Shown in pieces: positions 23,601-35,280 of a DNA stretch of 64,000 bases. The translations under genes were made by a program, and so were the position numbers. Location of the stretch: assembly GCA_030998225.1 (NCBI GenBank), contig JAPYXD010000727.1, forward strand, positions 3,224,001-3,288,000, read 5' to 3'. Origin of the DNA: Diplolepis rosae. Taxonomy: Eukaryota > Arthropoda > Insecta > Hymenoptera > Diplolepididae. Under the pieces are notes generated by a model. The model was not told the DNA's origin. It worked only from the letters and a program-made list of their open reading frames with translations, and did not search any database. Numbering within the stretch: position 1 is the stretch's first letter; every line of letters starts with the position of its first letter.

Positions 23601-25758
23601 GAGAGAATTGTTTTTTAACGAATCTATTTTTATTCTTTATGTTCAATCAACTGATTTTAAGAACATAATAAAATCTTTAATTGAAGTATTTATGTGCAAT
23701 TCAATCAAAAAATAATAAGGTGATTTTTTTAAATCACATTCTAAAAATTCAGCAAAAATCGAAAAAAAACTTTTTAATTGTCACATACTGATTCGCAGTA
23801 AATTTTTATTAATAGATGATCTCTTTATATTATTAGTTTTGTCTAAAAATACAGTATTTCCTTTTTTAGTGTGGCATCAGACAAAACACATACATGCCAA
23901 CTTGTGAATCCTGTTCGAAATTAGTTTGTACTCTTTGTAACTCACGTGGACACAGAAAAGATTTATGTCCGGATCTTTGGAGACAATATCACCACACTGT
24001 AAGTGAAAATAAGTATTCAATATTTTAAATTAATAATTCCAAATAGTTTGAAGTATAAAAGAAGCTTCAAATTATTTATTTCAGACGAGCGAAGCAGAAC
24101 ATCAGCCACCAAAAAATTTAGATGTACTCATGAAGCCTTCGAATCTCCTCATTTGTTGCAACTGTTCGATGCGTGGTCATGATTCATCTCGATGTAGCAA
24201 ATATCGATGGTCACAACACTACCCTACACCACCTTTTGTTACGAATTACTACAAAAGTATGCAATTAATACCTAGAAGTAGTTCTTGCGACCTTATAGAA
24301 TCTATAAATGTCGAGGAAACTTTTTCTAGATCGTCTTATCATGATTTAAACAGCAGTGTTGAGACAGAAAAAAGCAGTTCACAGCCTCTAGTAGGCAATA
24401 GCCTAGCAGTTTCGGATTCGGAAAAATCGCAGAACGTCAAAATTATTTTCCAAGCCGAAATATCAAACCTTCCAAGGTATAAGACATATGTAAATGATGA
24501 AAGGAAGAAACAACATAGTTTTACGATAGTTCTAAATAACATTAAAGGTGCAGTTTTGGAAGGGTTAATCGCTGGTCGTATTACTCCTAATTTTTTGGCT
24601 CATCTAAGTCGCATCTTAATTTGCGACATTAAAATTACTCTCGTTGAAGAAACACAAGTGAACATGCACGTAATATATTACACAGTACATGCACATAAAA
24701 CCATATTGAAAAAGATCATTAACCACTGGGTGCGACTTTCAGACGAGGATAAAGATCAAATAATTTATCGCATCATACGCAGGAATAAGGAACAGTTGAT
24801 TAAATTATTGAGTGAAAAATTCGAAGAATTGGATAAGCTATCTGGTAACGTAAAATCTCTGTACAAAATTGTGAAACACATTCAGCACAAGTTGCAAAAA
24901 AAAGAAATTAAGTCTAATAAATCGTTCCGCAAATGCAAAAGAGATCTGGAATCAAAGCTACATAAACTTGTTATGTTACTTTACAAAAACAATTGTGCCC
25001 TAGAAGAGAAAATGGCTGTTTCGAATTTGCTAAAAGTATTCACGAACTTACAGAAAGAGCAAAGTGTTTCTTTAAAGACCTTCTCTTTGGTATTTTACTA
25101 CTTTAATTTAATATTTAGTATTTACGTGCCACCGGATCTGCAAAAGATGGTATGGAATTACTCATCTTCCCAGAAAGACAAAGCCAGTACATCGCTGAAT
25201 AATTCTGTTGTAAGCATCACCTCAGAAATCGATGATCATGGCTTTGCTAATCAAGGATGCATTAACCCAAATTTGTGTCTGAACGAAACTGCTCCTTCGA
25301 TACCTTCTCTTTTTGAAGTTTGTCTTCCCAATGTTTCTCAACAAAATTATGAGGAAAACTCTACATCTGCAGCAGGGTCTAGTAACATGACACGTAAACA
25401 GAAACGAAAATCTAATAAATTTCAGTTTCCTAACGAAGATTTTATTCCGATATCGAATGGTGAAGTTAATAAAGCAAGTCGAAGGTGTAAAAAACGAAAT
25501 CGCAAACAGCTTGCAATAAACCCGATGCACAATTTGGGAAAATTTGATCCAAAAGCTCCAGAAACACCCGAGGGTCTCGCGAAAAGAGCGTCTTCTATTT
25601 TAAATCAAGCTATTCAATTAAATGTGCCAAAAGTAATGAAAGCAGGGCTTAAAATGGAGAAGATGATGAAAGAAAATAAGTTAAAGTGGAAACATATTCA
25701 TCATCTTAATCGACTTATCAACTCCCATCAAATTCTTCAAAGAAGAGGTGTTAGATAA
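20669..25758 (+). CDS. ZCCHC7/Air-like zinc-knuckle protein with an extra C-terminal domain
   Basis: Five coding exons join in frame across GT-AG introns: 20669-20695, 21019-23158, 23341-23555, 23870-23998 and 24085-25758, giving 1394 residues. The ATG at 20669 opens a nine-codon exon (MQMNNSSSK) before GTAAAT. Exon 2 encodes a long acidic, serine-rich region (DSEKDSSDSD) with a lysine-rich segment. Then come CCHC knuckles of C-x2-C-x4-H-x4-C form: CTLCRQEGHLRANC, CHMCGTQGHYETRC, CTLCNSRGHRKDLC and CCNCSMRGHDSSRC, with a degenerate cysteine pair in between. This arrangement, preceded by a tryptophan-containing linker, is that of ZCCHC7, the animal counterpart of yeast Air1/Air2. Those proteins are the RNA-binding subunits of the TRAMP complex that marks nuclear RNAs for exosome decay. 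About residues 980-1200 form a helical domain also found in the next gene. A basic tail follows. The TRAMP role is inferred from family membership; the function of the extra domain is unknown. A polyadenylation signal lies at 26013. Confidence 0.85.
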
Positions 25759-26012
25759 TTTATAGTAAAAGTATAATACTGCCAATAATTCAAAGACCGA
25801 TGATTTGCGCAAAAACGTGAGTTCAAAATGAATTGTGACAAATTCAAAGTAATCCGGATTGAATTCAAAATGATCTTGGCTTATGTTGTGAACGAATCAA
25901 ATGTATTTCTATTGGAATTTTTGTAGTTCATTTTATACTCACATTTTTTGTGCTGAAGATCTATGCTTGAAAGATCAACAGACGTGGTGTAAAAATGTAT
26001 GTTACAGATTCC

Positions 26013-26018
26013 AATAAA
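26013..26018 (+). terminator. Polyadenylation signal AATAAA of the ZCCHC7-like gene
   Basis: First canonical AATAAA after the stop at 25756-25758, about 255 bases downstream. Confidence 0.5.
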
Positions 26019-27819
26019 AGTTTCTACAATAAGTTTCCTATTAATAAATTTGTAAATATGTACAGTGTAGATCATTTTCTACAGCTTTTATGGTTTTTGT
26101 TGAAGAGTTTTATTTTTAATCCTTCTTCCATGAACAGTATTTTTTTGAGGCAAATTAGCCATAAGAAGATTTTAATCCAAACAAATTTAAGAAAATGCAC
26201 CAATTATTTCGTAATTTGGTACATTAAGATTTGCAAAATCACTAATTTAAATTTTTATGTCAAAATTTCAAAGTTTGAAATTTATATATCTCAAGAATTT
26301 AAGGAACTGTAATCATAATTACGAAGAATCAAAATGAAAGAAGGATTAAATTTATGAAATAGTTCTAAATTTGAATTGTAGAAAATATTATTAGAAACTA
26401 TCAATATTTAAAGAGGCTTTCTAGTTTTTTGGGTCGAAAATCATATTTTTTCATAATTTACTGCGAATGAACCATTGAAGTTACACTAATAAGAGGTATG
26501 TATATGAAAGAGATTTTGTCATGACATATAGACAGGTTTTCTAATAATTTAAAAACCAAAATTTCTTCTTGTTTGTGACTTCTTGCTAAAATCATCAAGT
26601 AGTTTTATAATCACAAAGACCAAAATATATGATAGAATAATTATTAGGTCTTGATGGGGCGTGGTCGCAGACATGGAATGTTATTTAGAGAAAAACGCGT
26701 TCAAAGTTTTGCAAACAAGTTTTTTTACCTTTTTATAATAAATTTTTTTATTCAATAGTCTCTTTTACTTGTACACTAAATTGTATAAGCGTAACTTAAA
26801 TGCGTTTTTTTCCATTAAATTCTTAAAAGAATACAACTTTTTCAACCCAACAAAAAGTAGAAACCCCCCTTAATATAAAAATGTACACTATATCGCTATT
26901 TGGTTAAAATATTTCTGTAAATTATTGAAGTTCACTGAATAAATATTGTTTTTAAACAACAGACAGTACGATACATTATTAAATTTCTATTTTCACCTCA
27001 CATTACATATATTGTTGATTCTGTCATCATCGGTTTTTCTCTCTTTTTAATTATTTTTAAAAAATATATTTTGAGCCAACCCAGGAAAAAAAAAACGATA
27101 GAACGCGCGTCTCTTTGAATTGTGTATCTGTCATTTGCATATTCAGGAATTAAAAATTCAATCGGATGGTGACACTTGGAATCTGCCATTTGTGCGCAAT
27201 GTTTTAAATCTGCCATTCGACATTGGTTAAATCGTTAAGTGAATAGGGTTGAATAAGACCGATTAACCTCAAATAATTTCTAATGGCAATGTACGATTCA
27301 TTGATGTTCGCATGAATCGGTTGAAATTCCAAATGAAACGGAAGTCTTAAAAGGTCACTCTGAATAAGAGAAATACAATAAAAACAGAATACGAATTGTA
27401 TTGTAAACGATTGTTCACTTTAAATACATTATTTTCTATCGGAAATATTGGTTTTCAATCTGTTAATGCTGAAATTCCAGTGACAGATACGCAATTCAGA
27501 ACACCTCAAAGCCCATTCAAATTTAACGCAAGTGAATGGTTTTTTGTTTCCTGGGAAAGTATTAAAAATTCTATAGTGATGATTTTTAACTGAGTATAAA
27601 TGTTATTTTCACAATTACATATGACTATCATCGATGTAAAATTATTTCTCAGTTTCATGTGAAAAAATACATATATTTAAAATTCCAAGTAAACGTGCCC
27701 GAATAATTATGACATTTTATTTCTTGAAACTGAATAGAAATGATAAAATGATAAAGTCAATGATAAAGTGATATGCATCTGTGTACAAAATTGTTTTACT
27801 TGATAAAAAATCATAACAT
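26019..27819. other. Intergenic, AT-rich
   Basis: Separates the two co-oriented domain-sharing genes. Short open frames occur on both strands (for example 26998-27216 minus and 27396-27593 plus), but none shows protein-like composition, splice context or recognisable motifs. Confidence 0.4.
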
Positions 27820-27900
27820 AGTTTTTACGTCTCTAGTTTTTTATACAATGTATTTTACGTAAAAACCTCGAGTTACGTATAATCACGCAACCCTGATTGG
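27820..27900. repeat. Short dispersed repeat (TTTTACGTCTCTAG family)
   Basis: The block TTTTACGTCTCTAGTTTTTT, followed by CAATGTATTTTACGTAAAAA, is also found at 35710-35835. It lies directly upstream of the putative promoter of the 28546 gene. Confidence 0.6.
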
Positions 27901-27973
27901 ACGTAATCTGACGTAATGAACGCGAATCCGCGAATGATAATTTTTGCAAGGAATTGATTTTACCGACGAGGAA

Positions 27974-27981
27974 TGACGTCA
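27974..27981 (+). promoter_or_regulatory. CRE-type site TGACGTCA
   Basis: A perfect palindromic CRE octamer, 60-70 bases upstream of a GC-richer stretch with CTGCGCAT and GGCCATATTG. Together they look like a promoter for the gene whose coding part starts at 28546. Not demonstrated. Confidence 0.45.
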
Positions 27982-28039
27982 CACTGAATGCCTAATAATA
28001 TTGATAAGAGGATGTGCGCTGGTCTTAAATTTTATTACT

Positions 28040-28221
28040 GCGCATAGCCGGTCGAACCAGAGAAAGAAACGGCCATATTGAAAAAAGCAAGCTGTAGATA
28101 CGGTATGCAGTGAAATAAATGCCCAAAGTTTTGAATATATAATTTGCAGTGGTATCGGTCAAATAGAATAAGTATAATCAGCTGAAAACGAAGCTATTGA
28201 AGGACTCAATAACTTACAACG
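28040..28221 (+). other. Probable 5' untranslated exon
   Basis: A GC-richer stretch ending in CAACG at a good donor (GTAATT at 28222). The matching acceptor is the TTTTCAG ending at 28531, after which 14 untranslated bases precede the ATG at 28546. The transcription start is not determined; the left limit given is approximate. Confidence 0.4.
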
Positions 28222-28545
28222 GTAATTTATTTAAAAATAGGATTTGTCTATACTTTTCTGTCGTCAAAGTTTCTAGTATTAAAACAACTTCGTTTGCAAT
28301 CAAGTTTCGAATTAATCACGTATGAGATACAACACTGATTGATTGATGAAAAAATGGTAGAAAATTGATTTTTTAATTAGAGTAGTATTCACAAAACTTT
28401 AAATTTATGGAAATGTAATACATAAAACTGTGTCATGCTTATAACTTCTCTCTTTTTTTGCACGTAAAATGCAATGATTATTACTAATTCACCTTTAACG
28501 ATATTTCAAAGCGTTTACTTATTATTTTCAGTGTGGTAAGTTACA

Positions 28546-31500
28546 ATGGATCAAGAAAGCTTCAGTGAAATTCAAACGGAAGGGGATACCGCAGATCATG
28601 AAAATGAAGAACCTCAGATTGTAACTATATTTTCTGCAATAATTGCATTTTTTAAACTTTAATTTAAAGTAGAAATTAGTTCATATTAGTAGATAGTTAA
28701 TAAATTAGTTAATTAATATCATTAGACAGTTAATATTACAGTTAATAGTTTATAAATAATGTAAAACACGAGCTGTGCTTCAACTTTAAATAGCCCAAAA
28801 CTTTCAAAACAAAAGTACTAATAATTAAAAAAATCGAAATAGTTTCTCTAAAGACAAAAGATGTATTATATACACAATTTCAAACAAAAAGAAATATTGA
28901 GTAGTATAATTTAACATAGGTAATAAATCATTCTACATTACACAATGTAAATAGAACATTATAAATTGAAGCAGATTGTTGACTGTTTTACCGTCTGCAA
29001 GTAATATTAGGAAGATGTAATGTTAAATCATTAAACGTTTTAAAATAATAGTCGGATTCTAATTTGAATTCAACTGAGCTAATCAGACAATATGATCACA
29101 CCGCAGTTTATATTTTTTACGTCCAAAATATAAATATAATTTACAATATTATACCGGAAATGTAACTTTACACAACATATGTATATTTACGACGTTTAAT
29201 GTAAATCAACTATTTCCCTATGTTACATATATAGTAAAATCACATCAGTTTTTAATAACCTATAACATCTACCAATCATTTTAATGAACAATCGACGGTT
29301 TGATAAATCACGCATTAGAAAAGTTTTTTCGTAAATTGAAAACGTATTTGTGGACTGAAACATTTATTTTATAAACTTAAGAAGATAGAAAATCTTTTTC
29401 ATTATATTAAATGCAATCTCTCTTTGTTTTAGGAGTGTGATAAGCAATCTGAAAATTCTAGTATTGAATGTCAACCATGTGAAGGTGAAGAGCCCGTATC
29501 CAATACAGAATCTGCAGCTAATGTGGAATCTGTGCCTAGTGCAGAATTTGACCCCAACTCAGAACCTTCAACTGAGGCCGAAAGTGTTTCTCATGCGGAA
29601 TCCGCACCTGAAGTAGAATTAATTCCCGACTCAGCACCTTCAACTGATATAGAACATGCGTCTGATACAGAAAACGCCTGTGATTCGGAACCTATACCGG
29701 TTACGGAAACTGATGACAAATCAGAGCCTTTATCTAATACAGAACATTCATCTAATATAGAAAGTGTACCAGACACGGAACCTGTACCAGACACAGAACC
29801 TGTACCAGATACAGAAAATATACCAGACACGGAACATATACCAGACACGGAACCTGTACCAGATACGGAACATGTATCAGACACGGAACATGTACCAGAC
29901 ACGGAACATGTATCAGACACGGAACATGTACCAGACACGGAACATGTACCAGACACAGAACATATACCAGACACGGAATCTGTATCAGACACGAAACCTG
30001 TACCTGATAACCAGATAACAGAATTCCAATCAGACGATCCACCTCTTACACCAACCACAAAACCTAAACCAGATAACTCAGGTCGAAATCAGAAACGCGG
30101 ATTTAAAAATCGAAATTCTGCAACATGCGATAAATACGGGTGGCCAATTGGCTCAAAATACTGCTCAGAAGTGGAAGAATCAGAATCAACAGGAAAAAAC
30201 TTAACTGAAGGTAAAGATGTGAATATTCAAAGCACCAAAAATGAAAGTGCCAAGAATCTTCAAGGAGCTAACCAACAAGATGAAGAAATTCTTTTTTCCG
30301 TTACTTCTCCCGTTCATAAAAGGGCGAATACAAACAGAACGATCATAAAGGTAGAAGAAGTAGAAGGAGCGATAACTGATGGTATCCACGCAGGCACTCA
30401 TCTTCCTCACTTTCTGACATATCTCAGTTGGAAAGTCAAGTTTCGACTCACGCTTTCCCGTCTTCCTGACAACAGATTAAAAATAATCATAAGGTTCTGC
30501 GGTAAGGGTGGAGATACTTTGAGAAACATTATTTGTCTTTGGCTTCGACGAGAGGATGAAGACAAAGACAAAATGATATATGAAGGTTTAAGTAGGAACA
30601 AAGAAGATATGTTGATTCTCTTAGCTCAAAAATTTCATGAAATGGAAAATGTTAAAGGAGATCCCATTGCTCTTTATAAAGAAATAAGTCAGATGGCATT
30701 GGAGTTGAGAGGGAAAGGAGGTTTGAGAAACAAAGACGAGGCGTTTTTATCGGCCTATAAAGAGCTGGATGACAAACTACGTACTCTTATAATGATATTA
30801 TACAAGGAGGGTTGCGGAAAGGACGGCAAACTTCAACAAACTCTTTCACAGTTTCGAGATATGTATTTCTCTCTTCAAATTAAGCCAGGATTCACAGTAA
30901 AACAATACTTGTGGACGGTTTATTACTTAAATTTAATATTTTCGCCATATTTGCCCCGAGATATAGAGCAAAGAATGAATAAATACGTGTCGATAAAAAG
31001 TCATTTAGTGGAAGGACAGCCTTTAACTCTTACTGTCATTAACCCTTTCGCGAAAAAGAAATTACAGAGTCCAAAGGAAGTTAATACTGCCGAAGAAAAC
31101 TGTTATGCAGAGTATGAAATGGTTCCTGTTAATAGTGAAGAAAATACGCCTCAAAAGTCAGAACAGTTTAAGAAGCCCCTACATCCGAAACAAAGGCACG
31201 CCCAGAGGAGAAGAGCTAATCGGAGAAATCAAAAGCCACCAGTTTCAGGAAATAATCAGAAGAATTTGTCCGAGCAGAAAAAACCATCAACCCAAAGAAA
31301 TAATCGAAGGAACCAGAAGAATCCACCTAATCAAAGAGGAAATTTATTAAAACAGAAAAATAATCTGCGTAATCAGAGAAATTCTGGTATGAACAGAAAT
31401 CAACCTGTTCCAATAAATCCAATAGGTGAGGTAAATTCGAAAAATACTGGAAATAGAAAGAATGCACTTAATCAGAAAAGTCCAGCAAATAAGAGACGCC

Positions 31501-32534
31501 AGTTAAATCAGGGAGGAACAGCAAATAAAAAGCGTCTAGTAAATCAAGAAAGTCCAGTGAATCCAGGAGGCCCACCAATTCAAGGAATTCCAATAGAGCA
31601 TAAAAGTCCTGTAGTTCAAAGAATACCAGCAAATCAGGAAAATCTTCCTCGACAGAAAAAGCCAGCTCGAAGAAATCAGCGGAAGTCTCTTGAACAGAGA
31701 CTTGCTCGCCCTGACCAAAGAAACCAGAAATATAATCAAAGGAATAGCCAACCAAATCAGAGGAATAATCAACAAAATCAGAGGAACAACCAGCCAAATC
31801 TGAGAAATGATAGGCCGAACCAGGACAATCCACGAAATAATAGGAACAATCGGCGAAGGAGACCCAGGAAAAGAGCTGATTTCAATAAACGTCAAGAACA
31901 AAATCTTAGAATGCAAGATATGTCACGTAACCAAGGCTTTCTATCCTTCAATGACCAAAACTACACCCGTGACCAGGACTTCATTCAGCACAACCAGTCA
32001 CGCAATCAAAATTTTGACCAGCACAATTCACGTAATCAGGGTTTTTCTAACAATCAGCGTAATCGAAGTTTTTCGCCTTCAAGTTCTCGCAACCAAAATT
32101 TCTCCCAAGGGAATAGGTCTCGTGATAGTAGTTTTTCACAATTAAATAGTCCTCGAAGTCTCTTTTCACAGCAACCGAACTTTTTTGACATGCCTCGTAG
32201 TCATAATTACTCGACAAATCATTCTCCAGGTCTGAATTTCTATCAACAAGACTCTCGTGGAATGACACTCAGAGCTTCTGACTATTTTCCAAATTCTCAG
32301 GATTATTTCTCAGGATCAAATAATTATTCGAACAGGTCAAGTTCGATGAATAGAAATATGGGAGATATGCAAATCTCCAGTTTCAATTCTCGCATGATAT
32401 TTGATGACGAAATGAACGCACCAAACTTCTTGAACTCTACACCAAATAAAAATTGGAGCAACAGAACAAATGAGGGAAAAAGAAGGGATTCTCGAGATAA
32501 TTGGCCCAGCAAGCGGCAGAAACGGGGAATGTAA
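28546..32534 (+). CDS. Acidic-repeat, disordered protein sharing the ZCCHC7-neighbour domain
   Basis: Two coding exons, 28546-28620 and 29433-32534, join in phase 0 and give 1058 residues. The ATG at 28546 follows an acceptor, in context ACAATGG. Regions in order: an acidic N-terminus rich in E, S, T and P; thirteen six-residue repeats of the VPDTEH type (about residues 137-214); a basic linker; a helical domain (about 326-549); and a very long R/N/Q-rich tail with repeated NQRN motifs, becoming N/S/F-rich toward the end. The helical domain matches that of the gene upstream: DEDKD then IY, RNKE, LYK, KL then LYK, and YYLNLIFSPYLPRD aligning with YYFNLIFSIYVPPD. It has no zinc knuckles. The tail resembles RNA-binding or condensate-forming low-complexity regions. 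I do not recognise a named family. Function is unknown; a link to RNA metabolism is inference from the shared domain and the tail. Confidence 0.85.
28621..29432. other. Intron of the 28546 gene
   Basis: AT-rich intron bounded by GTAACT and TTTGTTTTAG. No repeat or RNA gene recognised. Confidence 0.75.
29766..29999 (+). repeat. In-frame 18-bp tandem repeat, 13 units
   Basis: Exactly thirteen 18-base units of the type GTACCAGACACGGAACAT, coding for VPDTEP/H variants. A partial fourteenth unit (VPDN) follows. Variation is mostly A/G at silent positions plus P/S and V/I swaps, all in frame, which shows the reading frame is under constraint. Confidence 0.95.
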
Positions 32535-33928
32535 TTAGAGCATTAGGATTATTTCAATTTATACGTCGCAAGGAAATTTAAGTGAATAGCAAGTAATACG
32601 AGAAAATAGGCTGAAGTGCTGCCTGCAGTAGCCTTTTCTGATATTATAAAAACCCTTGAATATTAAAGAATCCCGATTACTAAATTTTATTTTTTTAATT
32701 TAAAAATTATTAATAATTATGAACGAAAAGTATATTAATCGTTTACTTTTAGGTTCTTAAATTAAAATTTGATAATCTTCAATAGAATTTCATACGATGT
32801 ATTTAAAATGTTTTAAATATTCCTATACTGTCTGCAGACTTGCTACTTATTTGCTTGCTAATATATACCTTATACCTCCTCGATGTTGATTTCATTACCT
32901 GTAAATGAAACTTTACTAATAAGGAAAATTTAATATGTGCAAAACAGTCAGATTGAAAAAGGTAAAGTATGCAAGATAATCTAATATCAATAAAAATTAT
33001 TTATAAACATAGAAAGTCTGTGGTGATGAAATTACAATTTTAATTACATAAGAAAAAAAAATGAAAGTTTCAATGCTCACATTATTAAGTAGTGCCATAT
33101 TTCTCAAGCATTCCAAATTTACGTCAATTTTTAAAATACTTTTTCCTGTTTTATTAATACCCCAAAAATGATGTAAAAATTAATCATGAAATTAGAAAAT
33201 TTGGGTATTGAAAATTAATTATTGAGGAAAAGTTATTCACAGGCTTTCTCAAAAGACTTGTGAAATTTATGGCCAGAAAAAGATATGTATTAAGTTGGAA
33301 GTTTTCTTGTTCAAATATGAGCTTCTTTGTTTATGCGGTGTATTAGTGTATTAGGTTCATTTTGAGCAAGAGCTAGTTATTGATTTTTTTTTCCAATCTA
33401 AGCTGAATAAACAGACTTCAAAAGCTTATCAATTTTTTTCACCCTTTAGATAGATGTGCATATTTGTAAATTAAATAAATATCTGTTATAAGTGAACTTT
33501 ATAGAATAGGTTTCGTTTCAAATTTGTGTAGACTTATTCAGAGTATTAATTTGAAATAAGATCTTTTGAATAGTTTCTAAACAATTTCTCAAACACGTAA
33601 TATTTCTGTAAATTGAAATAAAAATATCATGTTTTATATCTGATGTCTTCATTTATCAAAATTGTTCACATTGTGTGCTTGAAAAAATTTATTCTAATGC
33701 ATTATTTTCAAAAATTACTAAGAAATTTAAAAAAATTCCACGTGGAAAAATTTATTTAAAAATACTAGATATTACAATCACATTTAATAATATTAAATAC
33801 AATAATAGTTCATATAATTCTTTAAAAACACAAACAAAAACTTTTCACATCATGATTACAACAGATTCATAAAACGTGTATTATTTACAATTATTTTTCG
33901 CATTTGGGACTGTATGCAATATTAAAGC
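32535..33928. other. Convergent intergenic region
   Basis: Lies between two genes pointing at each other. AATAAA at 32989 may end the left gene, and TTTATT at 33751 (AATAAA on the minus strand) may end the U1-C transcript about 175 bases past its stop. Otherwise AT-rich with nothing recognised. Confidence 0.45.
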
Positions 33929-34390
33929 TTATTTTTTCATTGGAGGTGGTGCGGTCATCGGTGGCGGTCTCATAGGGCCCATTGGTCCCATCATAGGACC
34001 CATCGGTCCCATCATTGGTGGTCTCATTCCCATCATTGGAGGTGGCATCGGACCATGGGGTCCCATCATCATGGGTCCACCAGGATGCATTCCAGGCGGG
34101 GGCATCATAGGGGGACCCTGTGGAATTCCAGGTCCTGGTCTCGGTCCAAGATTTGGTGGTGGTGGAATTGCCGCACCCTTGCTGGCAGCGAATGGATTTG
34201 AAGCAATTTTTCCTGCTTTGAAAGCTGCAGTTGTGGCATCGATAAGTTGTTGAGCTTGTTCTTCCATCCATTTTTGATAGAAATATTTTACATTATCCTT
34301 ATGCTTTCGACCTTGGCAGTGAGTTTTTCTTACACTAGGAGAATCGTGTGTTAAATACGTGTCACAATAATCACAGTAATATTTTGGCAT
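33929..34390 (-). CDS. snRNP-U1-C: U1 small nuclear ribonucleoprotein C (U1-C)
   Basis: A single uninterrupted frame of 153 residues from the ATG at 34388-34390, close to the usual length for this family. The N-terminus [17 protein letters not shown] and the following KTHCQGRKH form the U1-type C2H2 zinc finger, with the typical helix after it ([13 protein letters not shown]). The remainder is a low-complexity tail rich in proline, methionine and glycine, as in other animal U1-C proteins. U1-C stabilises pairing of U1 snRNA with the 5' splice site in the nucleus. The gene is intronless here. A TGCGCAAGCGCA motif lies about 230 bases upstream. The long plus-strand frame over the same bases is only the shadow of the P/M/G tail. 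Confidence 0.97.
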   Translation of the reverse strand: MPKYYCDYCDTYLTHDSPSVRKTHCQGRKHKDNVKYFYQKWMEEQAQQLIDATTAAFKAGKIASNPFAASKGAAIPPPPNLGPRPGPGIPQGPPMMPPPGMHPGGPMMMGPHGPMPPPMMGMRPPMMGPMGPMMGPMGPMRPPPMTAPPPMKK

Positions 34391-35013
34391 TTTCTACACT
34401 TTTTAATAGTTTTTAATTCTAAATTTGTTTATATACCACTATTTAAAAATCCAATAAATGATATTTTAAGTTTAAAAACTGATATTTGTTACTTTCTGAT
34501 TCTTTGTTGAGATTTGTAATCAGAAGCGTCAGAATGACAGTGAGATTTTAGGTTATGTTCTAGTATTTTCTGGTATTTTCGGTGTTTTCCAACTTTCCAA
34601 ATCCAAAACAAATGTTTGCGCAAGCGCAAGTATTTTTTAAATGAATAAAACAAAAACACATGAGACTTTGACAAGGTATATCAAAATTTCAACTAAAATT
34701 TCTCACTATTAGTTTCTTGAATTTGATAGCATAGCTTCATATACTTCTGATACTTATAAACATCATTCAAATTAGTACAGCAATTCACCAATCAATAACT
34801 CATCAATAACTATTCTATTAGTAATTTTTGCAGATGTGCAAACCAGGCATAAATATAATCATTGTTATGTTCTCTGAAATCTCGCAAAACTTAAATCTCG
34901 AGTTTACTAATTTGCTTGAATTCTGCTATACATATATATTTTGTTGTCAAAATTTGTAAACAGCTGTGGCTGTACCGCTGTAGGTGTGTGGTGTAGGTGT
35001 ACGGGAACATGAG
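34391..35013. other. U1-C upstream region
   Basis: Apart from the NRF-1-like motif, AT-rich with no recognised feature. Confidence 0.4.
34617..34628. promoter_or_regulatory. NRF-1/Ewg-like motif TGCGCAAGCGCA
   Basis: Palindromic GC-rich 12-mer, one base from the NRF-1 consensus, about 230 bases upstream of the U1-C start codon. This is the usual kind of promoter element for such housekeeping genes in insects. Confidence 0.45.
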
Positions 35014-35280
35014 TGGTAGTGATGCAATATCAGAATAGGGAAATTCGATTATGATTCTATTCTTTAAAAAATCGATTTTTTGGTAGAATACGGATTTCAA
35101 AAAATTTTAGAATCGATTTTCTTGAGAATCGATTCTTTACCCGCAGAATCGGAGAACCGATTCTCTTTCTTCCTCTATCAGCAGTCACGACCCTTTTGAT
35201 AGGGGAAGAAAGCATGAGCTCGTGGGTTGTGTGGTGGGGATGGACTTTTCGCACGTTCTGGAGACACTGTGCTAGAGTGA
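35014..35280. mobile_element. hAT-type end fragment with AATCGATT motifs
   Basis: Starts TAGTGATGCAATATC, identical to the terminal repeat of the hAT element at 9462, but continues with iterated GATTCTATTC, AATCGATTTT and GAATCGATTCT instead of TATCGATA. No matching right end was found, so it is a one-ended remnant. Its right part (35190-35280) shares the CACGTTCTGGAGACACTG block with 8690-8710. Confidence 0.5.

Noticed and set aside
25881..26312. Overlapping short frames just downstream of the ZCCHC7-like gene
   Set aside because: Low-complexity AT-rich 3' flank containing the polyadenylation signal; no protein features.
29766..29999. Regularly spaced repeat that might be mistaken for a CRISPR array
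   Set aside because: Units are contiguous with no spacers and are coding; the genome is eukaryotic.
29591..30058. Minus-strand and shifted frames with perfect repeats (for example SVSGTC units)
   Set aside because: By-products of the 18-bp coding repeat of the 28546-32534 gene; silent changes fit only the VPDTEH frame.
33876..34253. Glycine/isoleucine-rich plus-strand frame opposite U1-C, and another minus-strand frame at 33891-34271
   Set aside because: Both are shadows of the P/M/G-rich tail of the real U1-C frame, which has the full zinc finger and correct start.
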